From: JBDTVS01 sp040007095
Lineage (GTDB): Bacteria; Acidobacteriota; Vicinamibacteria; Vicinamibacterales; CAVVIG01
Assembly (NCBI GenBank): GCA_040007095.1
Contig: JBDTVS010000099.1
Coordinates: 1-64,000 of the forward strand
Direction: 5' to 3'
DNA: 64,000 bases
In this document: piece after piece, positions 34,872-44,167 of the stretch
Numbering within the stretch: position 1 is the stretch's first letter
Layout of the letters: every line of letters begins with the position of its first letter
Position numbers and translations under genes: made by a program
Notes under the pieces: generated by a model
Database searches by the model: none
The model's input: the letters and a program-made list of their open reading frames with translations, nothing else
What the model was told of the DNA's origin: nothing

Positions 34872-36076
34872 TCCTTCTGGGAAATGAATGCAGCCGTGGC
34901 GTTCCAAATCGGCAGGGTGATCCGGAACCGGGTGCCGGCCTTGCTGCTGCTGACGTCGATCAGGCCGTCGTGGGCGCTGACGATTTTTCTCACGATCGCG
35001 AGTCCGAGGCCAGAGCCCTGCGGCTTGGTCGTGAAGAAGGGCGTGAAGATCCGGTCCCGCAGATCGATTGGCACGCCCGGCCCGTTGTCGGCCACGTCCA
35101 CGATGACGATCGGCGTGGACGCCGGTGTTTCGCCGACGACAGTCGGGGCTTCGACGTGCGCGCCGACCGAGGCGGTAATCGCAATCGCGCCGCGGCCGTC
35201 CATCGCCTCGAACGCGTTGATCAGCAAGTTCGTGAACACCTGACACAGCTGGTACTGGTCGCCGTCGATGTGCGGCAGATCCGCCGGCACGGCGACGGTC
35301 AACGCGATCGCGCCCCGCTCGGCTTTCGTCTCGGCCAGCGTCACGGCTTGACGCAGGACGTCGGCCAGCGGCGTATGGTCCACCTGGAGCCGGATCGGGC
35401 GCACGAACTCGAGCAGCTCGACGACGATGGCGTTGGCGAGCTTCGCTTCGCTCATGATGTCGGCCAACAGCACGTGCGTGTCGGCCGATTCGGGCACTTT
35501 GCGGCGGAGGAGCCCGGCCATCACCTCAATGCCGGCGAGGGGATTCTTGAGTTCGTGCGCGATCCCCGCCGCCATTTCCCCGAGCGCGGCCAGGCGATCC
35601 CGCAGCCGGTCCTGCTCTTCCTTCTGCTCGACCTGGGTCAGATCCTTGAAGAACATCACGGCGCCAACCGTGCGGCCGAGGTCGTCGCGCACTTGCGAGA
35701 GCGTGTAGCCGACGACCCGCCCGATGTCCTTGAGTCGGAATTCGGCGCGGTTCGTCAGCTGGCTCAGCTCGAACGCGCCGGCCAGCGCGTGGGCCGCATC
35801 GTGGCGTTCAGATAGAACGTCGGCAAATGGTCGGCCGATGTCGTTCGGCCGACGCTGCAGGGCGAGGATGCGGTAGGCCTCGTCATTCATCAACGCCAAC
35901 GACCCGTCGCGCCGAATCGCGATGATGCCGTTGCGCATGCTGCCGATGATGTGACGGAAGAAGCGATCGTCAGGCACCGGTTGCGGGCGCGCCGGAGCCA
36001 CTGATTTGATCTTGGCGGCGGACCGTCGTCTCTTTTGGTTGGCTTGGGACGCCGGATTAGGCATTGTCGACCGCAC
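34868..36076 (-). CDS. NtrB-type PAS sensor histidine kinase
   Basis: 402 residues, soluble (no membrane segment seen). A PAS domain (about 38-150: IIGSMRNGIIAIRRDGSLAL) is followed by HisKA with His174 in AAGIAHELKNPLAGIE and an HATPase with NLLINAFEAM, VADNGPGVP and GSGLGLAIVRKIV. Partner of the NtrC-like regulator downstream. The lack of a membrane domain suggests an internal signal read by PAS. Its stop codon is within the arm of repeat R5. Confidence 0.93.
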   Translation of the reverse strand: MRSTMPNPASQANQKRRRSAAKIKSVAPARPQPVPDDRFFRHIIGSMRNGIIAIRRDGSLALMNDEAYRILALQRRPNDIGRPFADVLSERHDAAHALAGAFELSQLTNRAEFRLKDIGRVVGYTLSQVRDDLGRTVGAVMFFKDLTQVEQKEEQDRLRDRLAALGEMAAGIAHELKNPLAGIEVMAGLLRRKVPESADTHVLLADIMSEAKLANAIVVELLEFVRPIRLQVDHTPLADVLRQAVTLAETKAERGAIALTVAVPADLPHIDGDQYQLCQVFTNLLINAFEAMDGRGAIAITASVGAHVEAPTVVGETPASTPIVIVDVADNGPGVPIDLRDRIFTPFFTTKPQGSGLGLAIVRKIVSAHDGLIDVSSSKAGTRFRITLPIWNATAAFISQKD

Positions 36077-36166
36077 ACAGCATGATAGTGCTCAGAGGCA
36101 AGGGACGTGCCTGAATTGTGTTGAGAGGGACGCGCGGGTAGGCGAAGGGCTAAGTTACTAAGGGTC

Positions 36167-38254
36167 CTAAGTGCGGTCGGCTGCGGGCGCCGCGTCGACG
36201 GTTTGCAGCGCCTCCCACTGGTGCATCAGATCGCCGACCGTCCACATCAGCGCCTGGTGGCGGTCGATGATCGGCTGGGAGGCCGTGCGGTCCTCGTAAA
36301 AGCCCGGCGCGGCCATCGTTTGCTCGAGGTCGCGGATGGCCTGCTCGACCTCGGCAATTTGCGACTCGAGGCGCTCAACTTGCGAGCGGCGGGCCTGGTC
36401 CGCCCGTTGGCGCTTCTTGGCCTCCGCGTCGGTGCGTTTCTTTTCGTCGCGCGATGGGTGAGTCGTCGCGGCCGTCGCCTCGCGTGAAGATCGAGTGGGG
36501 TGTGTCGACGGATCTGGTGAGCTCGCCGCGGCGCGTCCGTCGGCGCTTCGAGCCTGCCGGTTCTTGGCTGTCTGACCGCCGTGAGGGGCTGGCGCAGCCC
36601 GTTCGCCGGTGTCCGTCCGACCGACCGGCCCAACCTGCCCTTGTTCCGGCGGATGTTCCTTGTGCCAGAGGAACTCGGCATAGGTCCCGGGGTATATCGT
36701 CGCGGTGCCGTGGCCGACTTCGATGATCTTGGTGGCCAGACGCTCCACGAAGTAGCGATCGTGCGAGACGAAGATCAGCGTGCCGCCGTAGGAAATGAGC
36801 GCGTCGAGCAGCACTTCCTTCGAATCGAGGTCGAGATGGTTGGTCGGTTCGTCGAGCAGCAGCGTGTTCGACGGCCGCAGCAGCATGCGGGCGACCGCCA
36901 GACGCGTGCGCTCTCCGCCCGACAGCACGCGCACTCGCTTGTAGACGTCATCGCCTGAGAAGAGAAAGCCGCCGAGGATGTTCCGAATCGCCGCCACCAT
37001 GTGCATTGGCGAGCCGGAGGCCAGCGTCTCGTACACCGTCGGGGCCGGGTCCATCCGCGTCGCTTCGTCCTGCGCGAACGATTGCATGACGACGTTGTGG
37101 CCCTCGACGCGCTCGCCGCCATCGGGGCTCTCCTCGCCGGTGAGCATTCGCATCAGCGTCGATTTGCCGGCGCCGTTGGGGCCGACCAGGGCGATGCGGT
37201 CGCCGCGTTCGATGTGGACGTTCAGATCGCCGAAGACGGTGAGTTCACCGTACGCTTTGCGCACGTGTTTCAGCTCGAGGACCGTGCGTCCGCTCTTCGC
37301 GCAGGCCGGGAAGGTGAAGTGGATCGTCGCGCGTTCCGGCGGGACGTCGATCAAGACGACCTTCTCGAGCGCCTTGATCCGGCTCTGGACCTGCGACGCC
37401 TTGGTCGCCTGGTAGCGGAAGCGGTCGATGAACATCTTGACGCGCCCGACTTCTTCGTCCTGCTCGCGTTTGGCCTTCCTGAGCGCTTCGATCCGCTCGT
37501 GGTGTTCGAGGAGATAGCCACTGTAGTTGGTGTGGTAATCGGTCAACGTGCGCAGCGTGAGATCCGCGATGCGGGTGACGACCGCGTCGAGGAAGAAGCG
37601 ATCGTGCGACACGAGGATGACGGCGTGGGGATACGCGTTGAGATAGGTCTCGAGCCAGTTACGCGCTTCGAGATCGAGATGATTGGTCGGTTCGTCGAGC
37701 AGCAGCAGGTTCGGCTGGCCAAGGAGCAACCTGGCGAGCGCGATGCGCATCTGCCAGCCGCCGGAGAAGGTTTCGGTCGGGCGCTCGAAGTCCGAGGCCT
37801 GAAATCCCAGGCCATCGAGGACGGTGGCCGTCTTGAGCTCGATGCTGTAGCCCTCGTGCAGTCGAAAGCTGTCCTGCAGGTCGCTGTAGCGCGACAGCAT
37901 CGCCTCGTGATCGGGCTCGGGGATCGAGGGATCGCCGAGCCGGCCCTCGAGTTCGTGCATCTCGGCTTTCATGGCGAGCAGCGCGGCGAAGGCGCTGCTC
38001 GCTTCCTCGAACAGCGTTCGTCCGGCGTGGGACAGGCCGTCCTGCGGCAGGTAGCCCACCGTCAAGGACGAGGGCTTGAGGATGGCCCCGCTATCCGGCT
38101 CGTCGATGCCGGCCATCATCCGAAGCAGTGTCGTCTTCCCGGCGCCATTGGGGCCGCACAGGCCGACGCGCTCGCGTGGCGAAATCTGCCAGGTGACGTG
38201 GTCGAACAGCGTCCGGTCGCCGAAGGACTTGGTGAGGCTCGAGAGTTGGATCAA
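36167..38254 (-). CDS. ABC-F family ATP-binding protein
   Basis: 695 residues with two ABC domains and no membrane segments. Walker A GPNGAGKTT and GPNGAGKST, signatures FSGGWQMRIALARLLLG and LSGGERTRLAVARMLLR, both with LLLDEPTNHLDL. The linker HERIEALRKAKREQDEEVGR is the helical P-site interaction element. A basic, Pro/Ser-rich stretch then a C-terminal coiled coil (RADQARRSQVERLESQIAEV) resembles Uup/YfmR-type members. ABC-F proteins bind the ribosomal E site to relieve stalls; an antibiotic-resistance role cannot be told from sequence. It follows the HTH-receiver gene by 7 bp. Confidence 0.92.
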   Translation of the reverse strand: MIQLSSLTKSFGDRTLFDHVTWQISPRERVGLCGPNGAGKTTLLRMMAGIDEPDSGAILKPSSLTVGYLPQDGLSHAGRTLFEEASSAFAALLAMKAEMHELEGRLGDPSIPEPDHEAMLSRYSDLQDSFRLHEGYSIELKTATVLDGLGFQASDFERPTETFSGGWQMRIALARLLLGQPNLLLLDEPTNHLDLEARNWLETYLNAYPHAVILVSHDRFFLDAVVTRIADLTLRTLTDYHTNYSGYLLEHHERIEALRKAKREQDEEVGRVKMFIDRFRYQATKASQVQSRIKALEKVVLIDVPPERATIHFTFPACAKSGRTVLELKHVRKAYGELTVFGDLNVHIERGDRIALVGPNGAGKSTLMRMLTGEESPDGGERVEGHNVVMQSFAQDEATRMDPAPTVYETLASGSPMHMVAAIRNILGGFLFSGDDVYKRVRVLSGGERTRLAVARMLLRPSNTLLLDEPTNHLDLDSKEVLLDALISYGGTLIFVSHDRYFVERLATKIIEVGHGTATIYPGTYAEFLWHKEHPPEQGQVGPVGRTDTGERAAPAPHGGQTAKNRQARSADGRAAASSPDPSTHPTRSSREATAATTHPSRDEKKRTDAEAKKRQRADQARRSQVERLESQIAEVEQAIRDLEQTMAAPGFYEDRTASQPIIDRHQALMWTVGDLMHQWEALQTVDAAPAADRT

Positions 38255-38261
38255 GAGACGG

Positions 38262-38855
38262 TTATTCTTCGATGCCGAGGGCCTTGGCGGTCTTCCCCAG
38301 CACCTGCGACACCCTGAAGGGCTTGGTCAAATAGCCATGGACGCCCAGATTGGCCGCCTCAATGGCGCTCGATTCGGTGGAATAGCCGGTAATGACCAGA
38401 ACCGGCAGATCGGCTTTGTATCGCTTGGCTTCACGAATGACGGTGAGCCCGTCCATGCCCGGCATCCGCAGATCGGTGATGAGTAGATCGTAGGGGTACA
38501 GCCGCATCCGTTCGAGTGCGGTCCGCCCGTCCGGGGCGGTGTCCACGTCGTAGTCGGACATGGCCAGCGTTTTTGCCAGCAGGTCGCGGATGCTCGCCTC
38601 GTCGTCCACCACCAGGATTCGCGGCCGTGCCGGGGCATTCGCCGGCCGTGCCGGTGCCGCCGGCGCCGGCCGGACGCCGCCGCGCGGGCGCTGGCTGTCC
38701 AGCCACGAATCGATGTCCCGCTTGCGGAACCGCCATTGACGGCCGACGCGGACCGCGGGAATCTTGCCCGCCTTGATCAGGCGGTAGACGGTTCGCAGGT
38801 TCACTTGGAGGTATTCCAAGACTTCTTCCGTGGTCAGGAACGTTTCATCGATCAT
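38262..38855 (-). CDS. Response regulator with N-terminal excisionase-type HTH
   Basis: 197 residues in an unusual order. Residues 6-52 form a MerR/excisionase-type helix-turn-helix (FLTTEEVLEYLQVNLRTVYR ... GRQWRFRKRDIDSWL). A Pro/Ala linker follows, then a receiver domain (79-190) with acidic pair DD84-85 and phospho-acceptor Asp128 (LLITDLRMPGMDG). Most DNA-binding response regulators have the receiver first. It lies 36 bp downstream of a large histidine kinase that is its likely partner. Target genes unknown. Confidence 0.88.
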   Translation of the reverse strand: MIDETFLTTEEVLEYLQVNLRTVYRLIKAGKIPAVRVGRQWRFRKRDIDSWLDSQRPRGGVRPAPAAPARPANAPARPRILVVDDEASIRDLLAKTLAMSDYDVDTAPDGRTALERMRLYPYDLLITDLRMPGMDGLTVIREAKRYKADLPVLVITGYSTESSAIEAANLGVHGYLTKPFRVSQVLGKTAKALGIEE

Positions 38856-38891
38856 GCGTCCGCGTCCTTCGTGCTTTTGTGCGCCGCGCGT

Positions 38892-41069
38892 TCAATTCAA
38901 GCCGACCATGGCCGGCTCGGTCTCCCTACGGGGTGTCGGTTGGACTGGCAGCTCGATGGTAAATACGGCGCCCCCATCGGGGTGATTGGCGGCGACGATT
39001 TCTCCACCATGCTCCTGCACGATGCCATAGGTAATTGCGAGCCCGAGCCCGCTTCCCTTGCCGACCTCTTTGGTCGTGTAGAACGGTTCGAAGATCCGCG
39101 GCGCGACGTCGGAAGGAATCCCATCGCCGGTGTCCCGGACCGACACTATAATCCGCCCGGGGGCGGAGGCCACGGCGGTGGTGATTTCGATGCGCCCGCC
39201 ATGGCCGCTCTCAGCAATCGCGTGCTCTGCGTTCATCACGATGTTGAGAAACACCTGGTGCAGCAGCAGCGGATCGCTCTGTACACGAGGTAGCTTCGAA
39301 TCATAGTGTCGCACGACTTCGATTTCCGCGGCGCGGCACGTCGACGCGCGGGTCGCCATCACCTTCTGCAGCACGGCGTTGATGCTGACCGCGCGGCGCA
39401 CGAGACGGCGTGAACCCGAGAACGCCAGGAGATTGCGGACGATCTTGGCCGCCCGATCGGCTTCGCGGTAGATCGTCTGGACCTCGCGGCGAAGCTTGCG
39501 CGGAAACGCCCCGGTCGCGCGTAACAGCTCGAGATGGCCCAGCACCCCCTGCAACGGGTTGTTCAGTTCGTGGGCGATCCCCGCGACGAACTGTCCTAAC
39601 GCGACCAGCTTCTCCGACTGATTGAGGCGGCGCCGGAGCTCCTCTCGCTCCTCCTGCATTCTGGCTTGCGCCGTCAAGTCCCGTGCCACCATGACGCTAC
39701 CGACCCGATCGCGCTCATGGTTGCGCAGCGCCGTCACCGTTACCATGAAGGGTCCTTTCAGGACCGGATCGAACACTTCGATCGTCACCGGCGAAGCGCC
39801 GCTGGACGCCGACTCGTCGGTGGCCTGTTTGGCGAGCCACTGTCGCAGCTCCGCGCCCACGAACTGCTCGAACGGCCGCTCGAGCAACTCGTCACGGGTG
39901 AAGCCGACGCGGCTGGCAAACGCGTGGTTGACATGGGCGATTCGCCCTCGGCGATCCCACACGGCCACCAGATGCGTAATCGAGTCGAAGGTGTTCTCGA
40001 GCTCGCGCCGCGACCTGACCAGGTCGTCCAGAAGCTGCAGGTTCTCCATGGCGCTCGACAGCTGACGGCCGAGCTGATCGGCGCGACCGAGCACTGCCAG
40101 TTCGCGTCCGGTCTCGATGCGGACGCCCTCGATGAGGAGCGAGCCGAGCGCCCGTCGGACGCCACGCAACGGAATGGTGATGGTCGAGGTCGGAGACGAC
40201 GAATTGGCGGTCGCGAGAAGTTCCGCCCGCGCGTGACGCATGGCCATGGCGGCCGGTGAGGTCGCGTCGTCGGTCGCGATTCGTGCTCGAGCCGTCACGC
40301 GAAACGCGTCGGAGGAGGCGTGCAGGACCAGATGCCGTGTTCGCCGATCGTGTAACCAGATCGCCGTGCGCTCGGCGTTGAAGAGCCGGTTCGCTCCGAC
40401 ACAGAATGCATCGAGGCTGGAGGACGAGCTCAGCGCCACCCCGACGGTGCCGGCGAACTCGTCGAGCACGAGCCGAAGGTCGCGCTGCAGACTCTCGTTC
40501 TGACGCAAACGAAACAGCTCGAGCGCGGTGACGAAGGCCTCGCCGATGTCGGTCGACGCGCCTGGCCCGGGCACCGGCCCATCGATCCCGATCGCCAGCA
40601 GACCCACGCGCTCGCCACGCTGCTGGAGCGGAAGCAACAGCGCCGCGGTGGTGCCGAGTCGAACCGACAATGCGGGGAGCTGGCGCTCGGTATTGACGAT
40701 GTAGGTCTGCGTCGAACGCGAAAAGACCTCAGACAGGATCTGTGCGTCGCTCGCCGTCGGCGGCCACGGTTCCGTCGGCAGGCCATCCAGTCCGTAGCCC
40801 GACGTGGCCTGCCACACCCCGCTGTGCGCGTTATGCTCGAACAGGAGGGAGCAGCGTCCGCCCACCCCATCCACGGCAAGCCGGTGCAGCTGCGGAAGCA
40901 GCTCCGTCAAGCTGGTCGCGCGGGCAATCAACGTCAGCAGCGGCGGCGCCCCGGCCACATCCGCGCCGCGGCTCGCATTCCCCGGTCGCTCCGCCCTCGG
41001 CGGCGCGATTCGAACGTCGGCCGTTCGTCGCCGCGGTTGAGGCTCGGTCGGTTGTGGTGAGCGCGCCAA
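38892..41069 (-). CDS. GAF-GAF-PAS sensor histidine kinase
   Basis: 725 residues, no membrane segment evident. Two GAF-like domains (about 45-190 and 205-340), a PAS domain (about 352-470: DSITHLVAVWDRRGRIAHVN), HisKA with His500 in AGIAHELNNPLQGVLGHLEL, and HATPase with NIVMNAEHAI, RDTGDGIP and GSGLGLAITYGIV. It likely phosphorylates the HTH-receiver protein encoded next. It is divergent from an ECF sigma gene. The signal sensed by the GAF domains is not deducible. Confidence 0.92.
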   Translation of the reverse strand: MARSPQPTEPQPRRRTADVRIAPPRAERPGNASRGADVAGAPPLLTLIARATSLTELLPQLHRLAVDGVGGRCSLLFEHNAHSGVWQATSGYGLDGLPTEPWPPTASDAQILSEVFSRSTQTYIVNTERQLPALSVRLGTTAALLLPLQQRGERVGLLAIGIDGPVPGPGASTDIGEAFVTALELFRLRQNESLQRDLRLVLDEFAGTVGVALSSSSSLDAFCVGANRLFNAERTAIWLHDRRTRHLVLHASSDAFRVTARARIATDDATSPAAMAMRHARAELLATANSSSPTSTITIPLRGVRRALGSLLIEGVRIETGRELAVLGRADQLGRQLSSAMENLQLLDDLVRSRRELENTFDSITHLVAVWDRRGRIAHVNHAFASRVGFTRDELLERPFEQFVGAELRQWLAKQATDESASSGASPVTIEVFDPVLKGPFMVTVTALRNHERDRVGSVMVARDLTAQARMQEEREELRRRLNQSEKLVALGQFVAGIAHELNNPLQGVLGHLELLRATGAFPRKLRREVQTIYREADRAAKIVRNLLAFSGSRRLVRRAVSINAVLQKVMATRASTCRAAEIEVVRHYDSKLPRVQSDPLLLHQVFLNIVMNAEHAIAESGHGGRIEITTAVASAPGRIIVSVRDTGDGIPSDVAPRIFEPFYTTKEVGKGSGLGLAITYGIVQEHGGEIVAANHPDGGAVFTIELPVQPTPRRETEPAMVGLN

Positions 41070-41088
41070 GGCGCCTGATTGTATGACA

Positions 41089-41107
41089 TTGGCGCCGGGT
41101 ACGCCAA
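41089..41107. promoter_or_regulatory. TTGGCG-N7-CGCCAA inverted repeat
   Basis: A 6-7-6 inverted repeat, 20 bp upstream of the histidine-kinase start and 141 bp upstream of the divergent sigma gene. It could be an operator in the shared region. No clear promoter could be placed in 41070-41247. Confidence 0.3.
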
Positions 41108-41247
41108 CATCTGCAGCGGCTAAACTGTAGGATGACTTGAAGTTAAAGCATGCAGTGGCGATCGTCGATTGGTCGCGGCCCGGCCGTTCTCGGCATGGCG
41201 CCGTCTAACAGACTAACGACTCCGAGAGGACGGCCGTACTGCTCCGC

Positions 41248-41841
41248 ATGACGTGCACCGACGAGGAACTCGTCGCCAGATCGAACGGCGGCGACCACGA
41301 CAGTTTCAACGAGCTCATCAGGCGGTGGGAACGTCCCATCTATGCCCTCGCGTACCGGCAAATCGGCCGCGAGGAGGATGCGCGGGACGTGTGCCAGGAG
41401 ACGTTTCTCCGGGCATTTCGCGCGCTGAAGGGATTTCGGGGGCAGGCAAAGTTCTCGTCGTGGCTGTATAGAATTGCCATCAACCTGTGCCGCGACTGGA
41501 TGCGCCGCGAACGCCGGACGCCGGTCATGCAGGCCCCCGAGGACGTTGATTTGATGGACCTGGCGGCGGCGCGCGGGCCGTCCGAATCGATCGAGGACCG
41601 GATTGGACGAAAGGACCTGTCACGGGCCGTGGAACGGGCCATGGCGGTCCTGTCAGAAGATCAGCGGGCCGCGATCGTCCTCAAGGAGTATCACGGGCTC
41701 ACGTTCCAGGAGATCGCGGATCTCGTGGGTTGCCCGTTGAGTACAGTGAAGACGAGGCTCTATCAGGGGCTGACGGTCTTGAGGCGCGAGCTGGCGCGCA
41801 CGGGTACTCCGGTGAAAAAAGAGAATCTGGTGTCCAGCTGA
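41248..41841 (+). CDS. ECF-type RNA polymerase sigma factor
   Basis: 197 residues: region 2 (YRQIGREEDARDVCQETFLR, FSSWLYRIAINLCRDWMRR) and region 4 (LSEDQRAAIVLKEYHGLTFQ ... VGCPLSTVKTRLYQGLTVL). It closely resembles SigW/RpoE-type envelope-stress sigma factors. The gene 34 bp downstream encodes a zinc-finger membrane anti-sigma factor, so the pair forms a standard sequestration switch. A short GATGACGAGATGACC repeat lies in the gap between them. Confidence 0.94.
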   Translation: MTCTDEELVARSNGGDHDSFNELIRRWERPIYALAYRQIGREEDARDVCQETFLRAFRALKGFRGQAKFSSWLYRIAINLCRDWMRRERRTPVMQAPEDVDLMDLAAARGPSESIEDRIGRKDLSRAVERAMAVLSEDQRAAIVLKEYHGLTFQEIADLVGCPLSTVKTRLYQGLTVLRRELARTGTPVKKENLVSS

Positions 41842-41875
41842 CGAGATGACGAGATGACCACATTCGAGAACGACC

Positions 41876-42703
41876 ATGGCTGACATTCTGTGCGGATACA
41901 CGGCGGATCGTGATGAAACCCTGGTGGCCTATCTGTACGGCGACATCGAGCCGGCGCAACGCGCAACCTTCGACGCGCACATTGCCACGTGCGAGCGCTG
42001 TCGCCACGAAGTGGCGGACTTGCAGCAGGTCCGGGACCAGCTGCAGCTGTGGACTGCGCCCGAGGCGCCCCACCCGCTTACGATGCCGGCGTCTCCTGTT
42101 GCCGGACCAGCGCCGCCCGCCGACATTCGGGCCGGCAGGCGCGGCGTCCCGACGTGGGCGCAGGTCGCCGCGGCGGTACTTGCCCTCGGTGTGTCGGCTG
42201 GGATTGGCGGCGCGATCGCGAACCTCGACGTCCGCTACGAGCGCGGAGCACTGACGCTTCGGACAGGCTGGTCGCGTTCGGAGTCGCGCGCCGGGCTTCC
42301 CGCTACGAGTGCTGGGGCTTCGGGAACCGTGCCGGCAGCGGCTGGTGCGGCCGTGCCGTGGCAGGGGGACATCGAGGCGCTCGAGCGGCGTCTGCAGACC
42401 GAGCTCCGGGCGTCGCCGTCGGCCGCGGCCAGGACCGTCGCGCGCACCGAGGGCACCGCGACGAGCGACGAGGCACTGGTGCTTCGCAGGGTGCGTACGT
42501 TGCTCGAGGACAGCGAGCGCAAGCAGCGCAACGAGCTGGCGCTTCGGATTGCCGAAGTCGTGCAGGAGTTCGATGCCAAACGGGGCGCGGACCTCGCGAA
42601 CATTCGCAACCTGAAGACCATTCAGAGCGCCACCGACGTCGAAATCGTACGGCAGCAGCAGTGGCTGAACCTGCTGACGCGCGCGTCGGTGCAGAGTCGA
42701 TAG
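41876..42703 (+). CDS. Zinc-finger membrane anti-sigma factor
   Basis: 275 residues. The N-terminal anti-sigma zinc finger has His35, Cys39 and Cys42 (HIATCERC), preceded by LVAYLYGDIEPAQRATFDAH. One transmembrane helix spans about 94-115 (WAQVAAAVLALGVSAGIGGA), then a periplasmic coiled-coil region of about 160 residues (DIEALERRLQTEL, SERKQRNELALRIAEVVQEF). It should hold the sigma factor at the membrane until a periplasmic signal triggers release. The helical sensor resembles no recognised ligand domain. Confidence 0.9.
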   Translation: MADILCGYTADRDETLVAYLYGDIEPAQRATFDAHIATCERCRHEVADLQQVRDQLQLWTAPEAPHPLTMPASPVAGPAPPADIRAGRRGVPTWAQVAAAVLALGVSAGIGGAIANLDVRYERGALTLRTGWSRSESRAGLPATSAGASGTVPAAAGAAVPWQGDIEALERRLQTELRASPSAAARTVARTEGTATSDEALVLRRVRTLLEDSERKQRNELALRIAEVVQEFDAKRGADLANIRNLKTIQSATDVEIVRQQQWLNLLTRASVQSR

Positions 42704-42797
42704 GCTCAGTACGGTTGGCGCTTGCGGGAGTACGCACAAGTAGTACGCACGAGTGGGATGCAGGAGTGGGCCATACAGCCTGGCCAGGAGGTCGATC

Positions 42798-43667
42798 GTG
42801 AGCGGGATAGCAGTGGCAGTAGTTGCGGGCATGGCGATTGGCGTCGCCGCTCGGCCGGCGGCGGCGCAGACGCCGCGGGACGCGCAGGAATCGTCGCGTC
42901 CGGTCGTTCGGCGGCAGCAGGCTCCGGTGCGCAACCCGTTCGATCAGTTGCGTTATCAGATCGGCACCATGGAGCGCGTGCTCGAGAACGCGGTGGAGCA
43001 CGGCGCCAGCGTGTGGCGCGATCGGTGGTCGCAGGCGCTCGGTCCGGTCCAGACGCTGTTGCTGGACAACGCGCGGGTGCGCGGGTACCGAATCGAGGAC
43101 TACGGCATGTTCTTCGACATCGACGTGCCATCGGTCGAAACGACGCTGTTCTCCGCCTTCCGGACGCTCGACCAGAACGGTCTCGGCGTGCAGAGCGCAC
43201 TGAGCCAACTGAAAGCGTTCGTGCAATCGCAGGCGGCCGGCGATGTCAACCTCCAGCAGGCATTGAAGCGGGTCGAGCTCGAATTCGTGCCGGCGGCGAC
43301 GACCGCGATCGCCCCTGATCTGCCCGCCGCCCGGACGAGCTCCGGCTCAGCCGCGGTCGCCGCTGACGGCCTGGTCACGACCGATCCCAACGATCCGATT
43401 CTCGTCAACCCTGAGCAGGCCTACCGCTCCGAGGTCATGCAGGCGGTTGTCGATGCCCTCCTGGATTACAGTGCGCCGCTCGGCCTGAGCGCGGACGAGT
43501 GGCTGACGGTCGGCGTCCGGCGGAACGAGGTCAGGCCGCGGATCGGTCTCGACACGAACGCGCAAACCGTGGTCGCCCGCGTACGCGGTAGGGACTTGAG
43601 CGCGTTTCGTTCCGGCCAGCTCACCCGGGACGAAGCGATCAAGCGCGTGGAGGTGCGAGTGTTCTAG
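42798..43667 (+). CDS. Exported protein of unknown function in the sigma/anti-sigma cluster
   Basis: 289 residues. AGGAGG six bases before the GTG at 42798 fixes the start and gives a signal peptide (IAVAVVAGMAIGVAARPAAA) ending near AQT. The mature part is mainly helical with RNPFDQLRYQIGTMERVLEN, YGMFFDIDVPSVETTLFSAF and a C-terminal LSADEWLTVGVRRN...VVARVRGRDLSAFRSGQL. Not recognised. Its position right after the anti-sigma gene suggests it belongs to the same envelope-stress regulon. Confidence 0.78.
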   Translation: MSGIAVAVVAGMAIGVAARPAAAQTPRDAQESSRPVVRRQQAPVRNPFDQLRYQIGTMERVLENAVEHGASVWRDRWSQALGPVQTLLLDNARVRGYRIEDYGMFFDIDVPSVETTLFSAFRTLDQNGLGVQSALSQLKAFVQSQAAGDVNLQQALKRVELEFVPAATTAIAPDLPAARTSSGSAAVAADGLVTTDPNDPILVNPEQAYRSEVMQAVVDALLDYSAPLGLSADEWLTVGVRRNEVRPRIGLDTNAQTVVARVRGRDLSAFRSGQLTRDEAIKRVEVRVF

Positions 43668-43677
43668 AATACGGCGC

Positions 43678-44160
43678 ATGCGTGCGTCGGCACCGGCTCT
43701 CCTTCTCCTGCTCGTCGTGTGCGCGGGCTGCGGCCCGACCGTCGATCTTGCGACCAGTCTGCAGGTCCAGGACTCTTCGACCGGCTGGTTCGATCTCGGC
43801 GTCGTCAACGGCCAGAACAAGCTCGTTCCCTCGATCACCTTTTCGCTGAAGAACAATTCCGATCAGAAACTCTCGACCCTTCAGGTCAACGCGCTGTTCC
43901 GGCGTGTGACCGAGAAGGACGAATGGGGCAGCGGCTTCCTCACCGCCGCCGGGTCGAGTGGACTGGCGCCGGGGGCCGCGACGCCGCCGCTCACGATTCG
44001 CTCGCAGCTGGGCTATACCGGCAGCGAGCAATCGCGCGAGGACATGCTGCGGAACACCCATTTTGTCGATGCGACCGTCGAGCTCTTCGCGAAATACGGA
44101 TCCGCGCAGTGGAAGCGGATCGGCCAGTTCCCCGTCACGCGCCGGTTGATCACCAAGTGA
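43678..44160 (+). CDS. Lipoprotein of unknown function
   Basis: 160 residues, with lipobox Cys18 (LLLLVVCAGC). The mature domain reads like a beta-sandwich that carries late-embryogenesis-like or DUF-type features: FDLGVVNGQNKLVPSITFSL, then KNNSDQKLSTLQVNALFRRV and HFVDATVELFAKYGSAQWKR. Not assigned to a family. It begins 10 bp after the preceding exported protein, so they are probably one transcript, and may form a periplasmic pair. Confidence 0.78.
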   Translation: MRASAPALLLLLVVCAGCGPTVDLATSLQVQDSSTGWFDLGVVNGQNKLVPSITFSLKNNSDQKLSTLQVNALFRRVTEKDEWGSGFLTAAGSSGLAPGAATPPLTIRSQLGYTGSEQSREDMLRNTHFVDATVELFAKYGSAQWKRIGQFPVTRRLITK

Positions 44161-44167
44161 CGACCGC

